Assembly (NCBI GenBank): GCA_942493345.1
Contig: OW818695.1
Span: 2,542,001 to 2,606,000 of the forward strand
Length of the DNA stretch: 64,000 nt
From: GWE2-42-39 sp942493345
GTDB lineage: Bacteria > Bacteroidota > Bacteroidia > Bacteroidales > Prolixibacteraceae
Direction: 5' to 3'
The notes below the pieces were generated by a model. That model did no database searches. It was not told the origin of the DNA and saw only the letters and a list, made by a program, of their open reading frames with translations. The number at the start of each line of letters is the position of its first letter. The stretch's first letter is position 1. The translations under genes and the position numbers were made by a program. Positions 7,692 to 17,040 of the stretch are shown piece after piece.

Positions 7692-9596
7692 TCAGGATAA
7701 AAGTTCTTTTACTTTTTTATAGATGCCTTTATGATCGTACCCACATTCCTGTTGTAATTCGTCAATTGAGCCATGTTCAATAAAACGATCAGGAACCCCC
7801 ATCATGGTCAGTTCGGCATGATAATGGTTTTTACTCATGAATTCAAGCACAGCGCTGCCAAAACCACCTTGCAAAACTCCATCTTCAACGGTAACTACTT
7901 TCGTGAATTTGAGGAATACTTCGTGCAGCAATTCTTCGTCGATGGGTTTTACAAAACGCAGGTCGTAGTGGGCAACCATCATTTCTTCACGAGCCAATTT
8001 TTTCACTGCCCGGTGAGCATGAACTCCCACTGTTCCAATAGTGAGTATTGCAAGTTGGTCGCCATCGTTCAGCTTTCGGCCTTTCCCTATTTTAATTTCA
8101 GTCATCGGGGTACGCCAGTTTACCAAACTGCCACAGCCTCTTGGATAGCGGATTGAAAATGGGCCGTGGTCTTTTTTTTGTGCAGTAAACATCAGGTCGC
8201 GAAGTTCTTTTTCGTCCATTGGCGCTGATACAATCATGTTGGGGATATTACGCATGTAGGCCAGGTCGAAAACCCCGTGGTGGGTAGCTCCATCGGGACC
8301 AACCAGGCCGCTGCGGTCGAGGCAAAATATCACGTTCAAATTTTGAATAGCAACATCGTGGATCACCTGGTCGTAGGCCCGTTGCATAAATGTTGAATAA
8401 ATATTGCAGAAAGGAAGCATTCCTTGTTTTGCCAATCCTGCTGAAAAAGTTACCGCGTGTTGTTCGGCAATGCCCACGTCGAAAACCCGTTCCGGCATTT
8501 TTCCCATCATGATATTCATTGAACAACCTGATGGCATGGCTGGTGTAATGCCTACAATCCGGTCGTTTTGTAAAGCCAGCTCAACCAATGTTTCGCCAAA
8601 CACATTCTGAAATTTCGGAGGTTTATCGGCCTGACATCCACAATCGAGCAGTTCTCCGGTTCTTTTATTAAACTTGCCCGGTGCGTGAAATTGTGTCTGG
8701 TTGATTTCTGCCTGAGGAAAGCCTTTCCCTTTTTTCGTGATAACGTGCAATAATTTTGGTCCCGGAATATCGCGTAAACTCGTTAGTACTTTCGAAAGAT
8801 AAACTACATCGTGTCCGTCAATCGGTCCAAAGTAGCGCAGTCCCATTCCCTCAAAAAAGTTGGATTGTTTGAGCAGCATATTTTTCAGGGCGCTGTCCAT
8901 TTTCTGAACAATCCGGCGGGCACGCGGTCCCAGTCCGTTCAATTTGCCCAGCCCGTCCCAGATGTCGCGTTTTAGTTTGTTGTACGTCTGCGAACGTGAA
9001 ATATTCAGCAAATAATTGCTCAGGCCACCCACATTCGGGTCAATGGCCATGTTGTTGTCATTCAGAATAACCAGCAGGTCTGATTTGTTGACGGCAGCAT
9101 TGTTCAATCCTTCGAAGGCCAGACCACCGGTCATCGATCCATCGCCAATAACGGCAACAATCTTGCGGTCTTTTTCCCCCTTAAGTTTTGAAGCAACGGC
9201 CATTCCCAGTGCTGCTGAAATAGAAGTACTCGAGTGTCCCACTCCGAAGGTATCGTATTCGCTTTCCGAAGGTTTTGGGAACCCACTGATCCCGTTGTGT
9301 TTCCGGTTGGTTTTGAAACGGTCTTTGCGACCCGTAATTATTTTATGCCCGTATGCCTGATGACCAACATCCCAAACCAGCAAATCGTAAGGTGTATTGT
9401 AGGCATAATGCAGGGCAACAGTGAGTTCAACTACACCCAAACTAGCGCCAAAATGACCCGGGTTATTCGAAAGCTCATCAATAATAAATTGTCGGAGTCC
9501 TTCGCATACTTCGGGCAAATCAGTTACATTAAGTTCCCGCAAATCAGAAGGATATGTAATTTTGTCAAACAGCTTTCTCTTTTGTTCTTCCATCAA
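7692..9596 (-). CDS. dxs: 1-deoxy-D-xylulose-5-phosphate synthase
   Basis: 634 residues (E. coli: 620). It condenses pyruvate and glyceraldehyde 3-phosphate, using thiamine diphosphate, in the first step of the MEP isoprenoid pathway. Visible motifs are DVGHQAYGHKI (His79), GHSSTSISAALG (His121), the diphosphate-binding GDGSMTGG at 151-158 with NDNNMAID at 179-186, and the second-domain signature DVGIAEQHAVTFSAGLA with DRSGLVGPDGATHHG. The C-terminal transketolase domain is complete. Met1 or Met2 may be the true start. It is divergent from the OmpA-like gene. Confidence 0.98.
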   Translation of the reverse strand: MMEEQKRKLFDKITYPSDLRELNVTDLPEVCEGLRQFIIDELSNNPGHFGASLGVVELTVALHYAYNTPYDLLVWDVGHQAYGHKIITGRKDRFKTNRKHNGISGFPKPSESEYDTFGVGHSSTSISAALGMAVASKLKGEKDRKIVAVIGDGSMTGGLAFEGLNNAAVNKSDLLVILNDNNMAIDPNVGGLSNYLLNISRSQTYNKLKRDIWDGLGKLNGLGPRARRIVQKMDSALKNMLLKQSNFFEGMGLRYFGPIDGHDVVYLSKVLTSLRDIPGPKLLHVITKKGKGFPQAEINQTQFHAPGKFNKRTGELLDCGCQADKPPKFQNVFGETLVELALQNDRIVGITPAMPSGCSMNIMMGKMPERVFDVGIAEQHAVTFSAGLAKQGMLPFCNIYSTFMQRAYDQVIHDVAIQNLNVIFCLDRSGLVGPDGATHHGVFDLAYMRNIPNMIVSAPMDEKELRDLMFTAQKKDHGPFSIRYPRGCGSLVNWRTPMTEIKIGKGRKLNDGDQLAILTIGTVGVHAHRAVKKLAREEMMVAHYDLRFVKPIDEELLHEVFLKFTKVVTVEDGVLQGGFGSAVLEFMSKNHYHAELTMMGVPDRFIEHGSIDELQQECGYDHKGIYKKVKELLS

Positions 9597-9738
9597 TCAT
9601 CGAAAAAAATAAATTCAAATATACTATTATTTGCATTCCGTAAGGTAAACAATTATCCGTAAAAATCGGTTGTTTACCTATATGTTCCTTTGATCTCAAA
9701 ATGCAAAACTTTATATTTATTGAAAAATTATCTAAGCC

Positions 9739-10695
9739 ATGAGAAAAACATTTTTTTATATTCTTTCCATCCTGTTTTTTACTTCCTGTGTTTCATCAAA
9801 ACAGTTTAAAGAAGTGACAAAAAATCTTCAGGACTGCGAAAATGAAAGCCGTTTGTTACAAGAGAAAAATCAGGATTTACTGGTGAAAACAAATGAGTTA
9901 CAGGGGCGTTTCGATAAATTGCAGAAAGAATTTGAAGAACTTCAGCAAAAATGGAATGCAGGGAGCCAGGAACTGGAGTCGTTGCGCCGGACCAATAAGC
10001 AGTTGGCATTCTTCAATTCTGAAATGCAGAATCAACTGGAAACATTGAAAGCCGGGAGTACCCAGGAAATTGGAGCTTTGATGGAAAAACTTCAAAGTAC
10101 ACAAGCCGATATTCAGGCCCGGGAAGACAAATTGCGTAACGCCGAACAGGAATTGGCGAGCAAAAATCAACGGTTGACGGAACTTCAGGAAGCGCTGGAT
10201 AAAAAAGACGAAGCAGTAAAACAACTGAAGGAAAAAGTGATCAATGCTTTGACCGGCTTCAATAACAATGGCCTTTCGATTGACGAACGGAACGGCAAAG
10301 TGTATGTGTCGATGGAAGAGCGCCTGCTATTTAAAACTGCCCAGTGGAACGTGGATGAAAAAGGGAAACAGGCGCTCAGAAACCTGTCGGATCTGCTTGC
10401 TGTAAATCTCGACATCAATATTATGGTAGAAGGACATACCGATGATGTGACAATGCGTGGTTCGGGCGAAGTAAAAGACAACTGGGACTTGAGCGTGATG
10501 CGTGCCACGGCCGTTACGAAAATATTACTTGAGAACAAAAGCATCGATCCGCAGCGAATTACGTCGGCCGGAAGAGGTGAATTTGTTCCGCTTGCTACCG
10601 GTAAAACCACTGAAGACCGGCAGAAAAATCGTCGTACGGAAATTATTTTAAGCCCGCGACTGGATGAGATTTTCAAGTTGTTGGAAGGGAATTAA
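9739..10695 (+). CDS. OmpA-family peptidoglycan-binding lipoprotein
   Basis: 318 residues. A lipoprotein signal ends at Cys17 (FFTSCVSS), followed by a long coiled-coil region of about 145 residues rich in Glu, Gln and Lys, then a C-terminal OmpA-like domain from about residue 190. The peptidoglycan-binding signature is visible in VEGHTDDV, LSVMRATAVTKIL, ITSAGRGE and RQKNRRTEIIL. It probably tethers the outer membrane to the cell wall through the coiled-coil spacer. A monocistronic gene, divergent from dxs. Confidence 0.93.
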   Translation: MRKTFFYILSILFFTSCVSSKQFKEVTKNLQDCENESRLLQEKNQDLLVKTNELQGRFDKLQKEFEELQQKWNAGSQELESLRRTNKQLAFFNSEMQNQLETLKAGSTQEIGALMEKLQSTQADIQAREDKLRNAEQELASKNQRLTELQEALDKKDEAVKQLKEKVINALTGFNNNGLSIDERNGKVYVSMEERLLFKTAQWNVDEKGKQALRNLSDLLAVNLDINIMVEGHTDDVTMRGSGEVKDNWDLSVMRATAVTKILLENKSIDPQRITSAGRGEFVPLATGKTTEDRQKNRRTEIILSPRLDEIFKLLEGN

Positions 10696-10800
10696 TGATA
10701 GAGTGGCTATTGGCTGGTAACCAATACCTTTTCTGGAAATTGCTACTGAACACGGAAAACTATTTGGAAATTTGGGCCTTAAATTTTGGAATTTGGTAAA

Positions 10801-11583
10801 CTATATCCTGATTTTTTTGCGCTGCCGGTTTTCAAATGACACAATTTCAGTATACCCGATTTCTTTCAAAAGGTCGATGGCCGTTTCGTAATGCCGTGCC
10901 ACCTGCGATTGCTGATGGGAATCAGATCCCAGGGTGATTTCAATATTGTGTTTGTTGCAAATTTCCAGCAACATTCTTCCGGGCATGAACTCTCCGCAAG
11001 GACGGTCGGCCCCGCTGGTATTCAGTTCGACAACCACATTGTTTTTCGCCAAAATACGGATGGTTTCTTCAAACAAATCACTCAAATCGCTTTCGGGGTA
11101 CACCTGGAAGTTTTTAATAATATCCAAGTGTCCAATGGTGTCAAATAATCCTGAAGAAGTGGCTTGTTGCACCAACCTGAAATACATCTGGTACAACTTG
11201 TCGTTGCTCCATTTGCCGTACAACGACTGGTCTGAGTCGAAATTCCATTCATCGATGAAATGAATCGAACCAATCACATAATCGAGCGGTACCGAATCAA
11301 TGATCTTTTTAATTTCCGCTTCCTTGCCCGGAAGATAGTCCATTTCGATGCCGTAACGTATTTTTATTTTATCCTGAAATTTTTCCCTGACTTCGATAAT
11401 CTGGTTGGTCATTACCGGTATATCGACAGCGCTCATGGCCCAATTTACCGGTTTCACGCAAACGTGGTCGGAAAAGCCGATTTCGTCGAGCCCTTTTTCA
11501 ATTGCAGCCCATACCATTTCTTCGTGATTATTTTCGCCGTCCGACAAAACCGTGTGTGTATGATAATCAACCAATCCGATCAT
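10801..11583 (-). CDS. PHP-domain histidinol-phosphatase-like protein
   Basis: 260 residues of the PHP superfamily, whose members hydrolyse phosphoesters with a trinuclear metal centre. Metal-ligand motifs in order are DYHTHTVLSDGEN (His8, His10), GFSDHV, GSIHFID, GHLDII and LGSDSHQ near the C-terminus. This is the HisK-type arrangement, so histidinol-phosphatase is the best guess, although other PHP substrates cannot be excluded and no his genes are adjacent. It is convergent with the OmpA-like gene and divergent from the BtpA-family gene. Confidence 0.85.
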   Translation of the reverse strand: MIGLVDYHTHTVLSDGENNHEEMVWAAIEKGLDEIGFSDHVCVKPVNWAMSAVDIPVMTNQIIEVREKFQDKIKIRYGIEMDYLPGKEAEIKKIIDSVPLDYVIGSIHFIDEWNFDSDQSLYGKWSNDKLYQMYFRLVQQATSSGLFDTIGHLDIIKNFQVYPESDLSDLFEETIRILAKNNVVVELNTSGADRPCGEFMPGRMLLEICNKHNIEITLGSDSHQQSQVARHYETAIDLLKEIGYTEIVSFENRQRKKIRI

Positions 11584-11755
11584 TTTTTTCAGAATAAAAA
11601 ACCGAACCTTAAAGTTAGCTATTCAAAGTTAATCACGATGAGAAGAATTAAGAAATTAAGCCGGATTATAATTTCAATAATTTTTTTTGAAAGGAATACA
11701 TTCCTGTGAAATGCAGGCTTGTATCTGGCATAAAAGCATTAATTTTAAAATCAAT

Positions 11756-12568
11756 ATGGAAAACTTCAATCTTCGAACAGAACGAAAAACCATTGTTGGG
11801 ATGGTGCATGTAGCGGCTCTGCCGGGAACGCCTGCAAATAGTTTGTCGATCAGTAAAATCATTGAAAAGGCTATAAACGAAGCAGTAATACTTGAGCAGG
11901 GTGGGGTAGATGCAATCTTAATTGAAAATATGCACGATGCGCCGTACCTGAACCGCAAGGTTGGCCCGGAAATTACGGCAGCGATGACGGCAGTTGCCTG
12001 TCGCCTGCGGGAACAAACCCGTTTGCCGCTGGGCATCCAGATTCTGGCTGCGGCCAACCAGGAAGCGCTTGCCGTTGCACAGGCTGCCCAACTCAATTTT
12101 ATTCGTGCCGAAGGTTTTGTTTTTGCCCATGTTGCCGATGAAGGCCTGATTGAGAGCTGCGCCGGGGAACTGCTTCGCTACCGGAAAATGATCGGCGCCG
12201 AAGAAGTGCAAATTTTTACCGATGTCCGTAAAAAGCATTCGTCGCATGCCATAACTGCTGATATTTCGCTGGAAGAGCAAGTCAAAACAGCGGAATATTT
12301 TTGCAGCGATGGGATCATTATCACCGGGCGTTCAACCGGCGAAGAAGCGCTGATTGAGGATGTGCAAGCAGCCCGGAAAAGCACTTCGCTGCCACTGCTG
12401 ATCGGGTCGGGAATTACTTCTGAAAACATTAAAAAATACTGGCCTTTTGCCAATGTTTTTATTGTCGGGTCGTTTTTGAAAGAAAATGGCAACTGGAAAA
12501 ACCCGGTTTCGAAAGAGCGGCTGGAAAAATTGATGAATGAGATAAACTACCTGAGGAGTTCTGTTTGA
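11756..12568 (+). CDS. BtpA/SgcQ-family TIM-barrel protein
   Basis: 270 residues from the ATG at 11756 (MENFNLRTERKTIVGMVHV); a longer frame from 11687 is unlikely. The family includes BtpA, a photosystem I factor in cyanobacteria, and SgcQ of E. coli. Characteristic segments are MVHVAALPGTP, GGVDAILIENMHDAPY, NFIRAEGFVFAHVADEG and IITGRSTGEEA, with the phosphate-binding end LPLLIGSGIT. The role in a non-photosynthetic organism is unknown; a metabolic barrel enzyme is likely. It converges with frr across a shared hairpin terminator. Confidence 0.88.
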   Translation: MENFNLRTERKTIVGMVHVAALPGTPANSLSISKIIEKAINEAVILEQGGVDAILIENMHDAPYLNRKVGPEITAAMTAVACRLREQTRLPLGIQILAAANQEALAVAQAAQLNFIRAEGFVFAHVADEGLIESCAGELLRYRKMIGAEEVQIFTDVRKKHSSHAITADISLEEQVKTAEYFCSDGIIITGRSTGEEALIEDVQAARKSTSLPLLIGSGITSENIKKYWPFANVFIVGSFLKENGNWKNPVSKERLEKLMNEINYLRSSV

Positions 12569-12611
12569 TCCAACACAACTGAACATAAATCAAGATTTCA
12601 GACAAAAATTA

Positions 12612-12641
12612 AGGCAGCTTCAACAAGCTGCCTCAAAGCCA
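12612..12641. terminator. Bidirectional hairpin terminator between the BtpA-family gene and frr
   Basis: AGGCAGCTT, loop CAAC, AAGCTGCCT is a perfect 9-bp stem between two convergent genes. On the minus strand it is followed by TAATTTTTG, serving frr. The plus-strand U-run is poor. Confidence 0.65.
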
Positions 12642-12686
12642 TGAAAACAATTAAACAATGTTCAGAAAACAGAAAACTAGAAACAA

Positions 12687-13250
12687 TTATATTTTTAAAA
12701 TTTCTTCGGTCTTGTCCTTCAGCATATCGTCGACTATTTTGCTGTATTTGGTGGTCCTTTCCTGTACCACTTCTTCCGCATCTTTTTCCAAGTCTTCCGA
12801 CAAACCTTCTTTTTGCAATTTCTTCAAACTTTCATTTGAATCTTTTCTTGCACTCCGGATACTTACTTTCGCATTTTCTCCTTCTTTATTTACCACTTTG
12901 ATCATGTCGCGACGCCGCTCTTCGGTCAACGGAGGAATATTAATGCGAATGATCTCGCCGTTATTGTCGGGGTTGAACCCGAGGTTTGCAGCCATGATCG
13001 CTTTTTCGATCACCGGGATCATTTTTTTCTCCCAAGGCTGAATGGCAATGGTCCGTGCATCGGGTGTGTTCACATTTGCAACCTGTGCTAAAGGAACCAT
13101 GCTGCCATAATAATCAACAGTAACGCTATCCAACATTCGCGGAGAAGCTTTTCCTGCCCGGATATGTGCCAATTCTTTATCCAAATGTGCGATAGCATGT
13201 TCCATCGCGTCCTTACACATATCCAAAACTAAATCTACCTCTTCTTGCAT
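12687..13250 (-). CDS. frr: Ribosome recycling factor
   Basis: 187 residues (family about 185). With EF-G it splits the post-termination ribosome. Family signatures are visible: HLDKELAHIRAGKASPRMLD, VTVDYYGSMVPLAQVANV, PEARTIAIQPWEK-like PDARTIAIQPWEK, and IRINIPPLTEERRRDM. It lies downstream of pyrH on the same strand, a conserved pair. It has its own TATATTTG box 41 bp upstream, so it can be transcribed independently. Confidence 0.97.
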   Translation of the reverse strand: MQEEVDLVLDMCKDAMEHAIAHLDKELAHIRAGKASPRMLDSVTVDYYGSMVPLAQVANVNTPDARTIAIQPWEKKMIPVIEKAIMAANLGFNPDNNGEIIRINIPPLTEERRRDMIKVVNKEGENAKVSIRSARKDSNESLKKLQKEGLSEDLEKDAEEVVQERTTKYSKIVDDMLKDKTEEILKI

Positions 13251-13290
13251 AAATAATAAACTCCGTTCAGTAAATTAAAAGTGCTGTCGA

Positions 13291-13298
13291 CAAATATA
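13291..13298 (-). promoter_or_regulatory. -7 promoter box of frr
   Basis: TATATTTG on the minus strand, a perfect TAnnTTTG, 41 bp before the frr ATG in the gap to pyrH. No clear -33 element was identified. Confidence 0.55.
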
Positions 13299-13362
13299 GA
13301 GAAAAATTTAAATAATACTAAAAAATATAAAATTTTAAATTTTTCCTGTCATTAAAAAATAT

Positions 13363-14073
13363 TCAGGGTTTTACAAGCGTTCCGATTTTTTCTCCGGAAA
13401 GCAATTTCTTCAGATTGCCTTTTTCATCCATATTGAAAACGACGATGGGCAACTTGTTTTCCTTGCACATGGTCGTTGCGGTCAAATCCATGATTTTCAG
13501 TCCCCTGTTATATATTTCATCGAACGTAATTTCATCGAATTTGATAGCTGCCGGGTCTTTTTCCGGATCGGCCGTGTAAACGCCATCAACCCGTGTGCCT
13601 TTCAGCATTACGTCGGCTTCAATTTCAATTCCGCGCAGCGATGATCCGGTATCGGTAGTAAAATACGGGTTTCCCGTTCCGGCCGAAAAAATAGCAACTT
13701 CACCTCGTTCAAGCGTTTCAACGGCTTTGTCTTTCGAATAAAATTCGCCAACCGGCTCCATGCGGATCGCAGTCAGCACCCTCGATTTCACGCCAACTGC
13801 AGTGAGTGCCGAATTCAGGGCCAAACTATTAATTACAGTAGCCAGCATTCCCATTTGGTCGCCTTTCACCCGGTCGAAACCTTTGGCGGCGCCACTGAGT
13901 CCGCGGAAAATATTTCCTCCGCCAATAACAATGCCCACTTGTACGCCCATTTCAACCACTTCACTGATTTGTTCGGCATAATCAGCCAGCCGTTGCTCGT
14001 CAATCCCGTGCTGCCGGTCACCCATCAGCGATTCGCCGCTAAGTTTTAACAATATCCGCTTGAATCGTGCCAT
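13363..14073 (-). CDS. pyrH: UMP kinase
   Basis: 236 residues from the ATG at 14073 (MARFKRILLKLSGESLMG). It phosphorylates UMP to UDP in pyrimidine synthesis and belongs to the amino-acid-kinase fold. Seen: LKLSGESLMG (nucleotide site), VGIVIGGGNIFRG, DRVKGDQMGMLATVINSLAL, and TGNPYFTTDTGSSLRGIEI, all PyrH-specific. Upstream codons to 14094 overlap the promoter box and are not used. The frr gene follows 112 bp downstream. Confidence 0.97.
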   Translation of the reverse strand: MARFKRILLKLSGESLMGDRQHGIDEQRLADYAEQISEVVEMGVQVGIVIGGGNIFRGLSGAAKGFDRVKGDQMGMLATVINSLALNSALTAVGVKSRVLTAIRMEPVGEFYSKDKAVETLERGEVAIFSAGTGNPYFTTDTGSSLRGIEIEADVMLKGTRVDGVYTADPEKDPAAIKFDEITFDEIYNRGLKIMDLTATTMCKENKLPIVVFNMDEKGNLKKLLSGEKIGTLVKP

Positions 14074-14091
14074 AATTTGAAAAGTTTGTTG

Positions 14092-14099
14092 CAAAGGTA
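14092..14099 (-). promoter_or_regulatory. -7 promoter box of pyrH
   Basis: TACCTTTG on the minus strand matches TAnnTTTG, 18 bp before the chosen pyrH ATG. Confidence 0.5.
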
Positions 14100-14318
14100 A
14101 AAAAATGAGATTGGCTTCCGGTAGTTACGGGTCAGAAATTAGTAATACCAATGGTTAATTTGTTGACGACATTCCTGAATAGCCGATTCTACTATCTGAT
14201 TTTCATTCTCATGATTTGTCATTTTCAGTAAAAAATAATCCCGTTTATTAAGTAACTTATTTAACTAAAATCCGAAAAAGAAGATGTAGGTAATTCGTTC
14301 ACTATAAAACTTGTAGCC

Positions 14319-15419
14319 ATGGAAGATAAACTAACAACTATTGCCTTGTTGCCGTATTCCAAAGCTGAAATTTTACGGGAGTTGATGGAGGCCGAAGGGA
14401 TTGAGTGCTACCTCGAAAATATTAACCTGATACAGGGAGCATTGGCAAGCGGAGTAAAAGTACGCATTGCCGAAAGCAATGTAAAAAAAGCTCTGCCAAT
14501 TCTGAACCGAATGATGGGAAAGATTGACGTTATTGCCCGGCAGAATGAAAACATCATTCTTTCACCCATTGATTTTTCTGAGTTTTCGATGAAAGCAGCT
14601 ATTGCCGCTTTCGATATTGCGCATGAATTGAAATCGAAACTGGTTTTGTACCATGTGATTCTGCAGCCCGAATATTACACTCTTCCGTATACCGACTTTA
14701 TCAGCTACGATTCAGGTTTTTTCGTTCAGTATGAGAACAGGGAAAAGGAATCGCAAGAAAAATACACGAAATTTCTGGACAACCTTGTTGCAGAAATCGG
14801 GAAAAAACAATGGGGAGAAATAGAATCTGAATTTATCATGAAGATGGGGCGGGAAGAAGATGATATTCTGGCCTATGCCGGGGAACATCCACCCCGCCTG
14901 ATCGTGATGGCCAGCAAAGGCAGGCACACCATTCACGACGACCTGATGGGAACCCTCACCGCTGATATTATTTCCCGGGCAAAAGTACCGGTGCTGGCAA
15001 TTCCCGAAAAAATGAAACGGTTCCGGTTCGAAAGTCTGAAAAAAGTTGTGTATGCTACCAATTTCGATGAAAAAGATTTTGTTGCGGTTGATAAGTTAAT
15101 GTCGCTGCTTCGTCCGTTCCAGACCAAAGTATATTGCCTGCATGTGGGACAAAAGAAAGAAGTGACCTGGGATCTTGCCAAACTGGAAGGAATGCGCGAA
15201 GTATTGAAACGGCGACACATGCACTCCGACCTGGAATGCGTTTACCTGCAAGGAAAAGACCTTCTGCAAAAAATAGAAACCTACATAAAAAAGCACGAGA
15301 TCGATATTCTTTCGCTCACGACCCACAAACGGAATATGATTACTCAGCTTTTTAATCCCAGTATTGCAAAAGAAATGCTGTTTCATACAGAAATCCCATT
15401 GTTGGTGTTTCACGCATGA
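14319..15419 (+). CDS. Three-domain universal stress protein with N-terminal DUF2007-like domain
   Basis: 366 residues. Residues 1-75 look like the DUF2007 'putative signal transducing' fold (IALLPYSKAEILRELMEAEG, then VKVRIAESNVKKALPIL). Two UspA-type domains follow: about 78-230 (ENIILSPIDFSEFSMKAA, ending MGTLTADIISRAKVPVLAIP) and about 237-366 (LKKVVYATNFDEKDF to EMLFHTEIPLLVFHA). The first carries an ATP-site-like G-x2-TADII pattern; the second is more diverged. Cytosolic, role in stress response inferred from the family. It is followed by a good terminator. Confidence 0.87.
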   Translation: MEDKLTTIALLPYSKAEILRELMEAEGIECYLENINLIQGALASGVKVRIAESNVKKALPILNRMMGKIDVIARQNENIILSPIDFSEFSMKAAIAAFDIAHELKSKLVLYHVILQPEYYTLPYTDFISYDSGFFVQYENREKESQEKYTKFLDNLVAEIGKKQWGEIESEFIMKMGREEDDILAYAGEHPPRLIVMASKGRHTIHDDLMGTLTADIISRAKVPVLAIPEKMKRFRFESLKKVVYATNFDEKDFVAVDKLMSLLRPFQTKVYCLHVGQKKEVTWDLAKLEGMREVLKRRHMHSDLECVYLQGKDLLQKIETYIKKHEIDILSLTTHKRNMITQLFNPSIAKEMLFHTEIPLLVFHA

Positions 15420-15460
15420 TTTATTTCGTCAGCTCGGGAAAAAACATCTGATTCAATTGA

Positions 15461-15488
15461 ACCGGGGTTAAAGTTGCCCCCGGTTTTT
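15461..15488 (+). terminator. Intrinsic terminator of the universal stress gene
   Basis: ACCGGGG, loop TTAAAGTTG, CCCCGGT followed by TTTTT, 41 bp after the stop codon. A 7-bp GC-rich stem with a U-run. Confidence 0.8.
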
Positions 15489-15540
15489 CAATGACTTTTG
15501 TAAATAGAAAGTAGTCCTTTGCGAAAAGATTAAAAACTTT

Positions 15541-15569
15541 TTGTGTGAAAAAAAAATATTCTATATTTG
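15541..15569 (+). promoter_or_regulatory. Promoter of the tRNA Gly-Leu-Gly cluster
   Basis: A -33 TTG (15541-15543) and a -7 TATATTTG (15562-15569) are separated by 18 bp, the Bacteroidota housekeeping promoter layout. The first tRNA begins 47 bp later. The same pair with the same spacing precedes tRNA-Phe. Confidence 0.75.
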
Positions 15570-15616
15570 CATCGCTGTTTTCGAAAACGGGATGCAGCAA
15601 GGTTCATACAAAGATT

Positions 15617-15689
<73 letters not shown>

Positions 15690-15742
15690 CATCGTTCTTT
15701 AAAAATCGGATTCTTTCGTTTTTTTAGTAAAAACATTAGGAT

Positions 15743-15826
15743 GCCCGGGTGGTGGAATGGTAGACACGTTGGACTTAAAATCCAATGATCATTATGATCG
15801 TGCGGGTTCAAGTCCCGCCCCGGGTA
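15743..15826 (+). tRNA. tRNA-Leu(TAA)
   Basis: 84-nt class II tRNA. The acceptor stem is GCCCGGG/CCCGGGT. The anticodon arm TTGGA-CTTAAAA-TCCAA has anticodon TAA. The long variable arm TGATCATTATGATCG forms its own short stem. CCA is not encoded. Confidence 0.96.
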
Positions 15827-15834
15827 CTTTTAAT

Positions 15835-15907
<73 letters not shown>

Positions 15908-15968
15908 CACGGAAAGCATTACAGGAGACTGTGGTGCTTTTTTGTTTTGAAGAGTTGCATACGGCAAA

Positions 15969-15992
15969 GCCCGGCACATAATTGCACCGGGC
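15969..15992. terminator. Possible bidirectional terminator after the tRNA cluster
   Basis: GCCCGG and CCGGGC flank a 12-base loop between the tRNA cluster and the convergent gene at 16019. U-runs are weak on both sides, so efficiency is doubtful. Confidence 0.4.
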
Positions 15993-16018
15993 GTTGTCGC
16001 TTTATTTCATTGTGAATT

Positions 16019-16678
16019 TTATCGTGAATAGTAGCGGCTCGATTCATCCGCTTTTATATTAGAAAGAAGTACCTTGTTTGTTGAAAGATTAGAAGTATCG
16101 CGCAATTCGGCTTTCATCTCCTCGATCGTCCCGCCATAAAATTCGGCTCTTGATTTTTTCAGTAAAATCTGGACCGATTTTAACCCTTTTGCGTCAATCC
16201 GATAGTGCGAATCAATGCAGTGCATAATTAATGTATCGAGAGTTGAAGAGGAATTTATATAAATCGAGCTACTCACCTCATCAATCTTCAGTTTGGAACA
16301 TTTAAAATTTGAAATATCCAGTCGGGCATGAGTCAGACTAATGAGTTTTAAACTACTACAGGATAAGTTAGTATAAAATCCTTTTTTGTCAGGGAAGGAT
16401 TCAATGATTAACGTATCGCCTTTAATCGAATAAATCGGACGTTCAAGTTTCAGGTCACGGGAATAGCCAATTTTTAGTGAATCAACAGGGCTATAGTTTA
16501 GACCCACATTACATCCGTCTTTGATGATCAAATGAGAAAAAGCAGGCAGCGCAATCTTTTCCTGTTTCATCTCGTCAAACATGTTTTTCTCACGGTCTTC
16601 CGTCTGAATGGTCAGCGAAAGCATAAAAAGTGTAAAAACACTAAAAAAGGAAATAAATATAATTCGGCTTATTTTCAT
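16019..16678 (-). CDS. Secreted adhesin-head-like (DUF2807/GIN-type) protein
   Basis: 219 residues. An N-terminal signal anchor (about residues 4-24) is followed by a beta-rich region with repeated short strands (LIIKDGCNVGLNYS, DTLIIESFPD, ARLDISNFKCSKLKIDEV, SIYINSSSTLDTLIM). The spacing recalls the parallel beta-helix of DUF2807 'auto-transporter adhesin head' proteins of Bacteroidota, but the match is loose. It is the last gene of an operon with a GntR regulator and an ABC transporter (2-bp gap to the regulator), so it may be part of an envelope-stress output. Function unknown. Confidence 0.6.
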   Translation of the reverse strand: MKISRIIFISFFSVFTLFMLSLTIQTEDREKNMFDEMKQEKIALPAFSHLIIKDGCNVGLNYSPVDSLKIGYSRDLKLERPIYSIKGDTLIIESFPDKKGFYTNLSCSSLKLISLTHARLDISNFKCSKLKIDEVSSSIYINSSSTLDTLIMHCIDSHYRIDAKGLKSVQILLKKSRAEFYGGTIEEMKAELRDTSNLSTNKVLLSNIKADESSRYYSR

Positions 16679-16680
16679 GG

Positions 16681-17040
16681 CTATTGTTTTAATTGGTCGA
16701 ACAATGGTTTTAACTCTTCCTGCGACAGGTTCAGCAATTTTACCTGCCGGATAAATTCGGGCATTTCGTGCCTGAAAAACTCTTCTTTTCGAAGCTGGAC
16801 AATTCGTTGCGGGGCTTCTTCAGTTACAAAATAACCAATGCCCCGTTGGTTGTTGATGATATTTTCGCGTTGCAGTTCCATATATGTACGCATGATGGTG
16901 TTGTGGTTTACTCCCATCACGCCGGCTTGTTCGCGCACGGATGGTATTTTACTGAAGACTGGGTATTCGCCCGAAATGATTTTTTCGCAGATGTTATCGG
17001 CAATTTGCTGGAAAATCCCTTTTGAGTCCCTGAATTCCAT
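16681..17040 (-). CDS. GntR-family (YtrA-type) transcriptional regulator
   Basis: 119 residues, the short YtrA-type GntR architecture: a winged helix-turn-helix at about residues 9-75 (IFQQIADNICEKIISGEY, IPSVREQAGVMGVNHNTIMRTYMELQRENII, RGIGYFV) and only a small helical C-terminal dimerisation part. YtrA-type regulators usually repress their own ABC transporter operon. The start overlaps the permease stop by one base, confirming an operon. The palindrome at 18667-18682 in the operon promoter is its likely operator. Confidence 0.93.
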   Translation of the reverse strand: MEFRDSKGIFQQIADNICEKIISGEYPVFSKIPSVREQAGVMGVNHNTIMRTYMELQRENIINNQRGIGYFVTEEAPQRIVQLRKEEFFRHEMPEFIRQVKLLNLSQEELKPLFDQLKQ

